From positions 5,332,001-5,396,000 of the forward strand of contig NZ_CP011132.1 in the NCBI RefSeq assembly GCF_000981805.1: a stretch of 64,000 nt of DNA. The letters run 5' to 3'. Below are positions 41,128 through 50,249 of this stretch, in pieces. Under the pieces are notes generated by a model, which searched no databases, was not told the DNA's origin, and saw nothing but the letters and a program-made list of their open reading frames with translations. Origin of the DNA: Citrobacter amalonaticus Y19. Lineage in GTDB: Bacteria > Pseudomonadota > Gammaproteobacteria > Enterobacterales > Enterobacteriaceae. Both the position numbers and the translations under genes were made by a program. Each line of letters begins with the position of its first letter. Positions within the stretch are counted from its first letter, which is position 1.

Positions 41128-41976
41128 TCATTTATGCCGTTTACGGTACTGCAACGGCGTTTCGCCGATTCCCTTGCCAAACGTGCTGATAAAGTACGTC
41201 ACTTCAGAAAATCCCACTTTGTTAGCAATCTCCCGCACGCTTGCGTCGCTGTGAAGTAGCGCTTCGCAGGCTTTCCTCAGACGTATTGTATTGAGATAGT
41301 CATGAATATTCTCTCCCGTTTCCGCATGGAAGCGCCGCGACACGTAGCTTTTCGATTTTCCCAGTTCATCTGCCAGCGCGCTCAGGTTGAATTTGTGCGT
41401 GTAATTTTCATCGAGCCAGAACATCACCTGGCTGGCGATGCCGGTGGCGATTTCCTGCATACTGCTTTTATCTTCGGGTAACAGGCTGAATAAGCTTAAC
41501 AACAGGCAGGCAATGTGCTCGGTGTTGAGTGGCTTTAGCGCCGCGATTTTCTCGTAACGACTAAAGAGAAAATCGATGTGTGCATGGATCTCACAGGCGT
41601 CGATCACCCAGGCTTCACCGCCGCGCACCGTCAGGTTTTTCAGGCGTTGCTGATTGAGCGGGAAATCACGCAGCACCTTCAATACCGCATGTGGGTCGAG
41701 ATGAATAATGGTACGTCGGTAGCTGTGCTGCGCTTGCTCATCGACCATGATTTTGTGCAGGGTAAACGGTGGAAAAAAGAACATCCGCCCTGGCCGCATG
41801 GTGTACTGCTTATGATCGACCGTAACCACACCGAAGCCGTCTTCCACGTACAGCATTTCCAGACATTGATGCCAGTGGTGGTAGCGGACCGTGTTGGCAA
41901 ACAGGCGACTGAACGACGCAATAGCATCGTTCAGGGTGATAAGTTCCAGACGTTCTGAATAAAGCGGTGCGCTCAT
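41128..41976 (-). CDS. AraC-family regulator of the adjoining sugar cassette
   Basis: This 282-residue protein has an N-terminal cupin sensor domain (LEMLYVEDGFGVVTV, RPGRMFFFPPFTLHK) and a C-terminal double helix-turn-helix of the AraC type (LSALADELGKSKSYVSRRFH, then SVREIANKVGFSEVTYFIST and TPLQYRKRHK). It is divergent from the DUF2264-transporter-GH88 operon with a 165-base shared region. It is likely an activator responding to the sugar or an unsaturated disaccharide intermediate. No gene symbol is assigned. Confidence 0.85.
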   Translation of the reverse strand: MSAPLYSERLELITLNDAIASFSRLFANTVRYHHWHQCLEMLYVEDGFGVVTVDHKQYTMRPGRMFFFPPFTLHKIMVDEQAQHSYRRTIIHLDPHAVLKVLRDFPLNQQRLKNLTVRGGEAWVIDACEIHAHIDFLFSRYEKIAALKPLNTEHIACLLLSLFSLLPEDKSSMQEIATGIASQVMFWLDENYTHKFNLSALADELGKSKSYVSRRFHAETGENIHDYLNTIRLRKACEALLHSDASVREIANKVGFSEVTYFISTFGKGIGETPLQYRKRHK

Positions 41977-42069
41977 AGTGCAATAGAATTAAATTTTTAC
42001 CGGGCTGATTACATTAATAAACTCTATTTTTAAATTTTCTCAATCCCTGTTTTAAAAGAATGTGTCTGG

Positions 42070-42085
42070 TGTGATTGAGGTAACA
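42070..42085 (+). promoter_or_regulatory. CRP-type site with downstream -10 element
   Basis: TGTGA-TTGAGG-TAACA matches the CRP half-site spacing (second half 4 of 5 to TCACA when read with one change). The likely -10 TATGCT is at 42108-42113, putting +1 near 42120 and the site centre near -42.5, a class II position. It supports cAMP-dependent control of the sugar operon. Confidence 0.5.
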
Positions 42086-42141
42086 TTTCTGCCGATACGC
42101 GATTCACTATGCTTTAGCCACTTTATTCAGAGGGGCAGAGT

Positions 42142-43962
42142 ATGTGGTCGGCGACTGAAGAAAAATCAAATCCATTGTCATCCCGTGAAGATGTAACGCG
42201 TGCGGTTAACGCTATTCTGGGGGCGCTGGATACGCAGTTTCCCGCAGGACAAGCTCAGTTTTCACTGGGTAATACCTGCGCGCATTACAGTGTGGATATT
42301 GCCTGTATGGAAGGGCTTTCGAGAGCGCTGTGGGGGCTATTCCCACTGATGGCAGGAGGTGCTGAGGTTCCGTTTGCCGACAAGTACATTCAGGCGATCA
42401 GATTGGGGACCGATCCGCAGAGTCCACACTACTGGGGCGACACCGGGCCTTACGATCAGCGTCTGGTGGAGATGGCGGCGTATGGGCTGGGTCTGGCGCT
42501 ATTACAAACCCGGTTAACGGCGGCGTTCAGCCCGTCGGAACAAGAAAACCTGCATCGCTGGCTGAATCAGATAACCGATGCGCAAATGCCGGACAGCAAC
42601 TGGAACTACTTTGCCATCATCGTTCAGCTCGGTTTTAAGCGTGCCGGATTGCCGTTCGATCAGGCGGCTATCGATCGTCGCTTTGCGCTGATGGAGGCCT
42701 ACTATCTGGGTGACGGCTGGTATTCCGATGGTCCCGGACGACCTCAGGATTACTACATTTCGATGGCCTTCCATTTTTATGGCCTGTTGTATGCCACGCT
42801 GAATCCGGAAGATGCCGCTCGCGCTGCAACGTTGCGCGAACGTGCCCGGCGGTTTGTTGAAGACTTTATCTATATGTCGGCGGCCGACGGAGCTTCGGTG
42901 CCGTTCGGTCGCAGCCTGACCTATCGATTTGCGATGGTCGCGTTCTGGAGCGCAGTGGCGTTTGCTGAGCTGGATGTGTTCACGCCGGGCATCATTAAAG
43001 GGGTGATCCTGCGCCATTTGCGCTGGTGGCAGCAGCAGCCCATTTTTGATCGCGACGGGATCCTGACGTTAGGCTTCGCTTACCCGAATCTGGCGATGTG
43101 CGAGGACTACAATTCGCCTGGTTCTCCTTACTGGGCGCTGAAGGTTTTTCTGATCCTCGCGCTACCGGAAAATCACCCGTTCTGGCTGGCTGAAGAGCAA
43201 CCCCTGCCACAACTGGCGCAAATGCGCGCGATCCCTCATGCCGGACAAATTCTTCAGCACAGTGAGCATTCCGACCATGTCACAATGCTGACATCCGGCC
43301 AACTGGAGCTGAATAACTACGTTAATACCGAGGCGAAATACACGAAGTTTGCCTATTCCAGCCGTTTTGGTTTCACCATTGAACGCGGGCGTTACGGTCT
43401 AAAACACGCCGCCTGCGACTCGATGCTGCTGCTTTCTGACGGTGATAACTATTTTCGCGGGCGCCGTGACTGCGACGAGGTCCGCGTCGATGAGAGCTTC
43501 ATTTTCTCGCGCTGGTCACCGTGGCATGACGTGCATATTGAGACCTGGCTGGTGCCGTTCGGCGAATGGCACATCCGTTTGCACCGCGTCAACAGCGCGC
43601 GGGTACTGCAAACGGTGGAAGGGGGCTTTGCGGTGATGAAAGCGGAGCACCAGTTGAACGGGCGTGGATGCGTGGTTGCCGCCAGCAACGGCAGCAGCAC
43701 GATTGCGGACCTGTCTCCGGTAATTTCTCGCCACCCGGATAGCATTATCACGCCGCCGAACAGCAGCATTATGTTTGCCGAATGTGCCGCGATCCCGGTG
43801 CTCTCAACAGAGATAGCGCCAGGGGAAAGTTGGCTCTGCTGCGCGGTCAGCGCGTGCGGACAATACAAGGACTACACCGTCATTCCCCAGTTGCACATAA
43901 ATACTCATCAGGTCGTTATTCGTGAACCTGAATCTACACGCCAGTTGTCGTTCTCTTTATAG
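42142..43962 (+). CDS. DUF2264 domain protein, polysaccharide utilisation
   Basis: This 606-residue protein starts NPLSSREDVTRAV at residue 10, the signature of DUF2264. The N-terminal ~380 residues are an (alpha/alpha)-toroid-like domain with repeated aromatic helices (NWNYFAIIVQLGFKRAGL, YSDGPGRPQDYYISMAFHFY, GRSLTYRFAMVAFWSA). The C-terminal ~200 are beta-rich (DNYFRGRRDCDEVR, SRWSPWHDVHIETWLV). This architecture resembles uronate lyases and hydrolases. There is no signal peptide, so it acts in the cytoplasm on imported oligosaccharide. First gene of the operon; GGGGCAG lies upstream of the ATG. Confidence 0.8.
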   Translation: MWSATEEKSNPLSSREDVTRAVNAILGALDTQFPAGQAQFSLGNTCAHYSVDIACMEGLSRALWGLFPLMAGGAEVPFADKYIQAIRLGTDPQSPHYWGDTGPYDQRLVEMAAYGLGLALLQTRLTAAFSPSEQENLHRWLNQITDAQMPDSNWNYFAIIVQLGFKRAGLPFDQAAIDRRFALMEAYYLGDGWYSDGPGRPQDYYISMAFHFYGLLYATLNPEDAARAATLRERARRFVEDFIYMSAADGASVPFGRSLTYRFAMVAFWSAVAFAELDVFTPGIIKGVILRHLRWWQQQPIFDRDGILTLGFAYPNLAMCEDYNSPGSPYWALKVFLILALPENHPFWLAEEQPLPQLAQMRAIPHAGQILQHSEHSDHVTMLTSGQLELNNYVNTEAKYTKFAYSSRFGFTIERGRYGLKHAACDSMLLLSDGDNYFRGRRDCDEVRVDESFIFSRWSPWHDVHIETWLVPFGEWHIRLHRVNSARVLQTVEGGFAVMKAEHQLNGRGCVVAASNGSSTIADLSPVISRHPDSIITPPNSSIMFAECAAIPVLSTEIAPGESWLCCAVSACGQYKDYTVIPQLHINTHQVVIREPESTRQLSFSL

Positions 43963-43972
43963 CGAGGGTGGT

Positions 43973-45241
43973 ATGAATATACGTTCTCCGGGTTACAGAA
44001 CGGAATACTATAAAATCAGCAGTTTTATCTTTCTCTATTTCTTCACCTGGTCAGCCAGCATCGGTTTATTAGCGATCTGGCTGGGGCAGAAAGCACAGCT
44101 TAGCGGTACGGTAATAGGAACGGTCTTTGCCGTAAATGGTATTTTCTCGGTCATTCTGAAACCAATTTATGGCTATATTCTCGATAAAATAGGGATGAGT
44201 AAATATCTGCTCTATTTTGTCGTGGGCATGTCGGCATTAATGGCACCCTTCTTTATTTATGTTTACCAGCCATTATTACTTTCTCAAACCCTGCTGGGGA
44301 TTATTGTTGGCGCGATTTACCTGAGTTTTGCCTGGTATGCCGGTGTGGCGGCCTGTGAGTCGTATTCCGATCGCTACAGTCGCCTTAACGGCATGGAGTT
44401 TGGTCAGATTCGGATGTGGGGTTCGCTCGGGTGGGCGGTGGCATCATCGTTCTCGGGACTGCTGTTTAACCTTTCTCCAGCCTATAACTTCATCATGGGC
44501 AGCGTGACGTCGGTGGTGATGCTGATGGTTTTGCTGAGTCTGAAGGTGAACGTCAACGCCGCCAATGCCGCTGACGTGCTGACCAAAGAGAAAATCGTCC
44601 CGGCAGATGTTTACGCCCTGCTGCGAAACCGTAAGTTCTGGGCATTCTGCCTGTATGTGGCGGGCGTCGCGTGGATGATGTTTATCGCCGAGCAGCAGTT
44701 CTCCCGCTACTTTGTGACTTTCTTTTCTGACATCCACAAAGGCAATGCGGTCTTTGGCTATCTGGGCACCGTGCAGTCGGGCATGGAATTTGTCATGTAC
44801 ATGGTGATCCCTTTATTTGTTAATGCGATTGGCGCCAAACGCGGACTGCTGATTGTCGGCGTACTGGTAGGGGCGCGACTGGTCATTTCCGGTCTCTGCG
44901 ATTCTCACCTGTTAATTTCTGTGCTCAAACCGTTATATGGTCTGGAGATCTGTTTACTACTGGTCTCTGTCTTTAAATACATCGCTGAGCATTTTGATAA
45001 ACGGGTCAATGCCACCATGTATTTACTGGGATATCAGGCGATGCTGTATGTCGGCAATGTGGTGGTCTCCTCACCTGCCGGATTAATGTATGACCGTATT
45101 GGTTTTGAGAAAACCTATATCATCATGGGGATTATCGCCCTGGTCTTTACGCTTATTTCGGCATTTACCTTATCGGCCTGCCAGAGTAAACGAAAAAATA
45201 ATATTGTCCCTGATATCGCTGAAAATAACGCGGCAAGATAA
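43973..45241 (+). CDS. Oligosaccharide:H+ symporter, LacY-type MFS
   Basis: This 422-residue protein starts at MNIRSPGYRTEYY with GAGGGTGGT before the ATG. It has twelve hydrophobic spans and the OHS-family pattern shared with LacY: YYKISSFIFLYFFTWSA, then DKIGMSKYLLYFVVGMSALM and FEFGQ/GQIRMWGSLGWA around residue 145. It probably takes up a di- or oligosaccharide with a proton. The substrate is inferred from the neighbours (unsaturated uronyl disaccharides), not from the sequence. Confidence 0.85.
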   Translation: MNIRSPGYRTEYYKISSFIFLYFFTWSASIGLLAIWLGQKAQLSGTVIGTVFAVNGIFSVILKPIYGYILDKIGMSKYLLYFVVGMSALMAPFFIYVYQPLLLSQTLLGIIVGAIYLSFAWYAGVAACESYSDRYSRLNGMEFGQIRMWGSLGWAVASSFSGLLFNLSPAYNFIMGSVTSVVMLMVLLSLKVNVNAANAADVLTKEKIVPADVYALLRNRKFWAFCLYVAGVAWMMFIAEQQFSRYFVTFFSDIHKGNAVFGYLGTVQSGMEFVMYMVIPLFVNAIGAKRGLLIVGVLVGARLVISGLCDSHLLISVLKPLYGLEICLLLVSVFKYIAEHFDKRVNATMYLLGYQAMLYVGNVVVSSPAGLMYDRIGFEKTYIIMGIIALVFTLISAFTLSACQSKRKNNIVPDIAENNAAR

Positions 45242-45264
45242 TTTACGTCATAAGGAACCGAAAT

Positions 45265-46455
45265 ATGTTAAATCATATCGTTGAGGAACGCCTGCGCGCT
45301 TTTCCTGGTCGCCCGATCGATGCCGGGATATTTCAGGATGAAATGCGCAGCGCACGTGAACATGTCCTCGAACTGATTCGTCGTCATTTAACGGAATTCG
45401 GTGAACATTTTCCTGCCGAAACCTGTGTGAAGGGGTATTACCCGTTAACGGATAATGTCGAGTGGACGACCAGCTTCTGGACCGGGCAGCTATGGCTGGC
45501 CTGGGAGATGAGCGGCGAAGCGGCATTTCGCGATATGGCGGAAAAGCACGTCCGCTCTTTTGGTCTGCGGATTGCCGGACGTCACGACACCAATACCCAC
45601 GACCTGGGTTTCCTGTACACCCTTTCCTGCGTGGCGGCCTGGCGGTTGACGGGAAATCGCCAGGCGCGCGGGTTTTCGCTGCTGGCAGCAGAAGCGTTAC
45701 TGGAGCGTTTTCACGAGAAAGCGCGGATCATTCAGGCGTGGGGCGATCTGAGCAACCCGGAACAGGCCGGGCGGATGATCATTGATTGCAATATGAATTT
45801 GCCCCTGTTGTTCTGGGCGAGCGAGCAGACCGGCGATCCGCGGTTTGCTGATGCGGCGAAGGCGCACGTTGCGCAGGCGGCGACGTATTTAATTCGTGAA
45901 GACGCGTCCACCTTCCATACCTATTACATGGATGTGCACAGCGGTGCGCCGCGCTACGGAAACACGCAGCAAGGCTATGCCGACGACTCGTGCTGGTCGC
46001 GCGGTCAGGCGTGGGGCATTTATGGCTTCCTGTTGAGCTATATCTACACCGGCGACCCACAGATGGTGGCGCTGTCGAAAAAGCTGGCCAACTACTTCCT
46101 CAACCGCCTGCCGGAAGACGCCGTCTGCCATTGGGATCTGGCACTGGTCGGTACCGATGCGCTGCGTGACTCCTCCTCGGCGGCCATTGCGGTCTGTGGC
46201 TTGCTGGAATTGAGTAAACATCTGCCCGTCACCGATCCGGATCGCGAACGTTATCAGCAGTGGGCGATGGCAATCATGTCGTCGCTGACAAAACACTATT
46301 TGATGGCGAAAGAGGAAAAGGGTAACGGGTTGCTGAAACACTCGGTCTATCACCTCTCGAGCGATAAAGGGGTGGATGAGTGCGCCAGTTGGGGGGATTA
46401 CTTCTACGTGGAGGCGCTGGTGCGATTTACCCAGTGCTGGAAGCCGTACTGGTAA
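45265..46455 (+). CDS. Glycoside hydrolase family 88, unsaturated glucuronyl hydrolase
   Basis: This 396-residue (alpha/alpha)6-barrel protein has catalytic-type Asp residues in THDLGFLY and IIDCNMNLPLLFW, matching the two Asp of Bacillus UGL. WTTSFWTGQLWLAWEMSG, ADDSCWSRGQAWGIYGF and DECASWGDYFYVEAL are family blocks. It hydrates the 4,5-double bond of unsaturated uronyl disaccharides made by polysaccharide lyases. It is the last gene of the cassette, ends in a terminator, and has no signal peptide. Substrate could be glycosaminoglycan, pectin or other uronide fragments. Confidence 0.88.
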   Translation: MLNHIVEERLRAFPGRPIDAGIFQDEMRSAREHVLELIRRHLTEFGEHFPAETCVKGYYPLTDNVEWTTSFWTGQLWLAWEMSGEAAFRDMAEKHVRSFGLRIAGRHDTNTHDLGFLYTLSCVAAWRLTGNRQARGFSLLAAEALLERFHEKARIIQAWGDLSNPEQAGRMIIDCNMNLPLLFWASEQTGDPRFADAAKAHVAQAATYLIREDASTFHTYYMDVHSGAPRYGNTQQGYADDSCWSRGQAWGIYGFLLSYIYTGDPQMVALSKKLANYFLNRLPEDAVCHWDLALVGTDALRDSSSAAIAVCGLLELSKHLPVTDPDRERYQQWAMAIMSSLTKHYLMAKEEKGNGLLKHSVYHLSSDKGVDECASWGDYFYVEALVRFTQCWKPYW

Positions 46456-46478
46456 GCGAGAGTTTCACTGTTAATCAA

Positions 46479-46509
46479 AAGGGTAAGCCACGAAAGCTTA
46501 CCCTTTTGT
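46479..46509 (+). terminator. Terminator of the GH88 operon
   Basis: The stem AAGGGTAAGC / GCTTACCCTT with a seven-base loop is followed by TTG, 22 bases after the GH88 stop. Confidence 0.8.
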
Positions 46510-46631
46510 CATTATGATATCTGATTGATCTTGCCAGAGAGGTCTATTAGGCTCAATCGAGGCGAGAACGCGGATTTAGGATAAGGCAATGACCGGGGAT
46601 GGACGCCAAAAATACATAATAAGGAAACAGG

Positions 46632-47816
46632 ATGAACAACACACATCTGTCTAAGAGCGTCGACGCCCTTAAACCCTCCGCTATCAGGGAGTTACTCAAA
46701 CATAGCAAAATGCCAGGCCTGATCTCGCTAGGCGGCGGCATTCCCAGCCCGGAACTGTTTGATAAAACAGGGCTGGAAATAGCCACCCGCAACATGATGG
46801 AAAATCAGTTTCTGAATGCGTTCCAGTACGGTCTGAGCGAAGGTTTTCCGCCGCTGCGGGAGGCGATTGCTCAGTTGTGCCAGAAGCGCGGTATTCAGGC
46901 GACGCCTGAAGCGATTCTGGTGACCAATGGTTCACAGCAGTCGCTGGATATTCTGGCGAGAACGCTGATCAATCCGGGCGATAAAGTGGTGCTCGAACGC
47001 CCAACGTATCTTGCTGCATTGCAGGTTCTGCAACTGTCTCAGGCGGATATGCTGTCTGTTGGCACCGATAAAGACGGCATGATCGTCGACGAGCTGGAAG
47101 TGTTACTACAGAGCAACACGATCAAGTTCGTGTATATCGTGCCGACGTTCGGTAACCCCGGCGGCGTGGTCCTGAGTGATTCCCGTCGTCAGAAGTTGGT
47201 GCAACTGGCGAAACAGCATGACTTTGCCATCATCGAGGATGATCCCTATGGCGAAATCAATTTCACCGATGAGACCTATAAAACGCTGTTCCAGCATGCC
47301 CGGGAGAGCGGATGCGCTGAGCAGGTGATTTATACCTCGACCTTTTCCAAGATTCTGGCCCCTGGCCTGCGGGTAGGTTGGGTGGTGCTGCCGGAATGGA
47401 TCAGACAAAAAGCGACCATTGTTAAACAGGCGACCGATCTGCATACCAGCGCGCATTCGCAGGCGATGGCGGCAAGCTATTTGACGTTAGGCCGTCTGGA
47501 CGATCAAATCCAGGTTATTCGTCAGGCGTATCGTGAGAAGTGCCATGTGCTGGCGGATGCGATGCGCCGCGAACTGGATGAGCATATTTCATTCCATATG
47601 CCGCAGGGGGGGATGTTCCTGTGGGGGACGTTCCGTTACGATTTCGATACCACGGCCTGGCTTTCCCGCACATTGCAGGAAAAAGTCGTGTTCGTGCCGG
47701 GAGAGTTTTTCTTCTGCGATAATCCGGACAAACGTACGCTACGTATGTCTTTTGCTACGTCAACGGCGGATGAGCTGGAAGAGGCGGTGCGGAGACTGAA
47801 AAAAGCGCTGCCCTGA
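46632..47816 (+). CDS. PLP-dependent aminotransferase, class I/II (LysN-like)
   Basis: This 394-residue fold-type I enzyme has the Schiff-base Lys in STFSKILAPGLRVGW and conserved YGLSEGFPPLREAIA, NGSQQSLDIL, PTFGNPGG and IEDDPYGE. The family includes 2-aminoadipate, aromatic and valine-pyruvate type aminotransferases and the catalytic half of MocR regulators, but no DNA-binding domain is present here. It lies between the GH88 operon and ygiN with its own AGGAAACAGGATG start. E. coli K-12 has no such gene at this place, so it may belong to the same insertion. Confidence 0.85.
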   Translation: MNNTHLSKSVDALKPSAIRELLKHSKMPGLISLGGGIPSPELFDKTGLEIATRNMMENQFLNAFQYGLSEGFPPLREAIAQLCQKRGIQATPEAILVTNGSQQSLDILARTLINPGDKVVLERPTYLAALQVLQLSQADMLSVGTDKDGMIVDELEVLLQSNTIKFVYIVPTFGNPGGVVLSDSRRQKLVQLAKQHDFAIIEDDPYGEINFTDETYKTLFQHARESGCAEQVIYTSTFSKILAPGLRVGWVVLPEWIRQKATIVKQATDLHTSAHSQAMAASYLTLGRLDDQIQVIRQAYREKCHVLADAMRRELDEHISFHMPQGGMFLWGTFRYDFDTTAWLSRTLQEKVVFVPGEFFFCDNPDKRTLRMSFATSTADELEEAVRRLKKALP

Positions 47817-47870
47817 GGCCGCTTTTGCCGGGTCTGACATTGATGGCTGACCCGGCGCAATGCGGTATGT

Positions 47871-48185
47871 TTAGATACCGGATTCCAGAATACGAATATT
47901 CATATCCAGCACGTCACCTTTAACGGCTTCGCTGTAGGCTTTCATGTGCGGGGTCTGCAGGTGCGCTTCAAGATGCGCGATGCTTTCCCACTGCTCTATC
48001 ATGATGATTGAGTCAGGCGCCGTGGTCTGGAAACTCACGTTTGCCGCATGATCTACCATCGGCGCGTAGCCGTGGCAGCCCTCTTCCTTCAGTACGACAG
48101 GAACGATTTTCGCAAACTGATCCAGAACGGCCTGACGGTGATGTTGTCCCGGACGGGTACGGATTTCAGCAATGACTGTAAGCAT
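47871..48185 (-). CDS. ygiN: Putative quinol monooxygenase YgiN
   Basis: This 104-residue ABM-domain protein has the length of E. coli YgiN. MLTVIAEIRTRPGQHHRQAV, IMIEQWESIAHLEAHLQTPH and the dimeric ferredoxin-like fold are typical. It is thought to oxidise menadiol or other quinols. It follows mdaB by 30 bases and forms one operon with it. Confidence 0.95.
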   Translation of the reverse strand: MLTVIAEIRTRPGQHHRQAVLDQFAKIVPVVLKEEGCHGYAPMVDHAANVSFQTTAPDSIIMIEQWESIAHLEAHLQTPHMKAYSEAVKGDVLDMNIRILESGI

Positions 48186-48215
48186 GGTTAACTCCTTCTA
48201 ATTCCAGGTTACTAG

Positions 48216-48797
48216 TTAACCAAAAATCGTCTGCAGATGCTCGCGATATTCTGCAACAGAACGTGGTACATCCGGCATTTTAATGACGTCATTGGTAATA
48301 AAGGTCGGCAGCGCTTCCATCCCAAGGAATTGATTCGCCTTATGGAATGGCAGATAAACACCATCGACGCCCACGCCGTGGAAGAACTGATCTTTATCGG
48401 TGAAGGCTTCCATCGGCGCGTTCCAGGTCAGGGAGAGCATGTATTTTTTGCCCTGAATCAGGCCGCCGGAACCGTATTTTTTCGAGGCATCTGAGCGGGT
48501 ACGACCATCGCTGGCATACAGTGTGCCGTGACCTTCGGTGAACACATCATCAATGTATTTTTTCACGGTCCATGGCGCACCCATCCACCAACCCGGCATC
48601 TGCCAGATAACCACGTCAGCCCAGACGAAGTTCTGCACTTCTTCTTTCACGTCGTAATCGCCGTCAGCGCGGACGATTTTGACGCTATGCCCGAGGTCAC
48701 GCAGGGTGCCGTCAGCGACTTCCGTCAGGGTGTCATTCAGTTGACCATTAGAGTGTGCGAATTTTTTCGCGCCGTTGATAATCAGGATGTTGCTCAT
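48216..48797 (-). CDS. mdaB: NADPH quinone reductase (modulator of drug activity B)
   Basis: This 193-residue flavodoxin-like FAD enzyme performs two-electron reduction of quinones. MSNILIINGAKKFAHSNGQL is the phosphate loop; VIWQMPGWWMGAPWTVKKYI lies near the flavin. It is upstream of ygiN and convergent toward nothing; its promoter lies in the 108 bases shared with the 3' end of qseC. Confidence 0.96.
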   Translation of the reverse strand: MSNILIINGAKKFAHSNGQLNDTLTEVADGTLRDLGHSVKIVRADGDYDVKEEVQNFVWADVVIWQMPGWWMGAPWTVKKYIDDVFTEGHGTLYASDGRTRSDASKKYGSGGLIQGKKYMLSLTWNAPMEAFTDKDQFFHGVGVDGVYLPFHKANQFLGMEALPTFITNDVIKMPDVPRSVAEYREHLQTIFG

Positions 48798-48905
48798 TTT
48801 TAATCTCTCTCAGAAAGCGTTTGAGGCTAATTTTACGTCAACAGGCGGCACGGTGAAATTAGCAAAATGTGCAAAGTCTTTTGCATCAGGCGCAATAATC
48901 GACAA

Positions 48906-50249
48906 TTACCACTTCACTGTCGCGATAAAACCGCCGTCTGGCGCATTGCCGAATGACACCGTCATTCCGTGCAGGGCAGCAATACGGCGGACAATCGACA
49001 GGCCCAGCCCGCTGCCGGTAACGTGCTGTCCGGGCGGGCGATAAAAGCGTTCACCAATGTGGGGCAGGGCGTCCGCCGTGATGCCGGGGCCGTTGTCTCT
49101 GACGGTAAACTGTCTGGCATCGAGCGTGACATCAACCACGCTGCCTTTTGGGCTGTAGCGGATGGCGTTATCCAGCAGATTGCGAACCAGTAGACTGAGC
49201 AGCAGCGGTTGCCCGGTGCGTGTCACATCGTGGGCATTGATCTGCAAACGCACATCGATATGCGCCTGCTGCGCGGGTTGCCAGATGTCCATCACCGCAG
49301 ACTGAAGGAGTTCCTCAAAAGAGAGCGTGGCGACATCCTGCAGATTATCCAGCGAGTCGAGACGGGAAAGCGTCAGGAGCTGATCGACCAGGCGCGTGGC
49401 GCGATCGATGCCCGTATGAAGTTGCATCAGTGCTTTCTCCCGCGCCAGCGGATCATCATCAGAAAGTTGTGCCACCTCCGTCTGGACCTTCAGCGCCGCT
49501 AACGGGCTGCGCAGTTCGTGTGCGGCGTCTGATGTAAAGCGTCGTTCGCGCACCATCATATTGTGGGTGCGGGTAAAAAGCTGGTTGAGCGATTCGACCA
49601 GCGGGCGCACCTCACTCGGAACGCCGTGCAAACTGAGCGGTTCGCTGGACTCCGGATAGCGCAGGCGCAACGCCTGTGCCAGCTTTTTCAGCGGCATGAG
49701 TTCCCGATGCAGTAACATAATCAGCAACAGCAGCATCAGCGGCAGGGCGATAAGCCAGGGAACCAGTTGCGCCGTCACAATCTCCAGCGCCATATCTTCA
49801 CGGTATTCCCACTCCTGACCGACCACGATGCGGTACTTACCATCGGCGGAGGTCAGCCAGATGAAACGCCATTTATCGTCATCGCCGTTGAGCTGGCCGT
49901 CATCAAACCCTTCCCGGCGGTAGCTATAGGGGATGTTCTGGCCATTGTCGCCATCGTGCAGCACCATCTTGCCGTCCGTGGTATAGATGGCAAAGGTCAG
50001 CACGTCATCATCAACATGACCGTGCTTGAATTTCTTCGGCGTATGCGCCATCCGTTCGGTGGCATGCAGTTCATTGATATCGAGCGTAACCAGGCGTTTG
50101 GCGAAGAGCATCAGCTGAGTATCAAACAGTTCATCGACGTTATCGGTCGTCTTCTTCCAGGCGACAAAACTCGATATCGCCCAGGTCATGGCTGCCAGAA
50201 TCAGAAAGATGAGGGTAAGCCTGACGCGCAGGCTGAGTTGCCGGGTCAC
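48906..50249 (-). CDS. qseC: Sensor histidine kinase QseC
   Basis: This 447-residue inner-membrane kinase has one N-terminal span, a periplasmic sensor (about 35-160), a second span (ALPLMLLLLIMLLHRE), HAMP, then HisKA with SDAAHELRSPLAALKVQTEV, and HATPase_c with NLLDNAIRYS, DNGPGI and GSGLGLSIVRRI. In E. coli it is reported to respond to AI-3, adrenaline and noradrenaline and regulates motility and virulence. The start overlaps qseB by four bases. Confidence 0.96.
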   Translation of the reverse strand: MTRQLSLRVRLTLIFLILAAMTWAISSFVAWKKTTDNVDELFDTQLMLFAKRLVTLDINELHATERMAHTPKKFKHGHVDDDVLTFAIYTTDGKMVLHDGDNGQNIPYSYRREGFDDGQLNGDDDKWRFIWLTSADGKYRIVVGQEWEYREDMALEIVTAQLVPWLIALPLMLLLLIMLLHRELMPLKKLAQALRLRYPESSEPLSLHGVPSEVRPLVESLNQLFTRTHNMMVRERRFTSDAAHELRSPLAALKVQTEVAQLSDDDPLAREKALMQLHTGIDRATRLVDQLLTLSRLDSLDNLQDVATLSFEELLQSAVMDIWQPAQQAHIDVRLQINAHDVTRTGQPLLLSLLVRNLLDNAIRYSPKGSVVDVTLDARQFTVRDNGPGITADALPHIGERFYRPPGQHVTGSGLGLSIVRRIAALHGMTVSFGNAPDGGFIATVKW

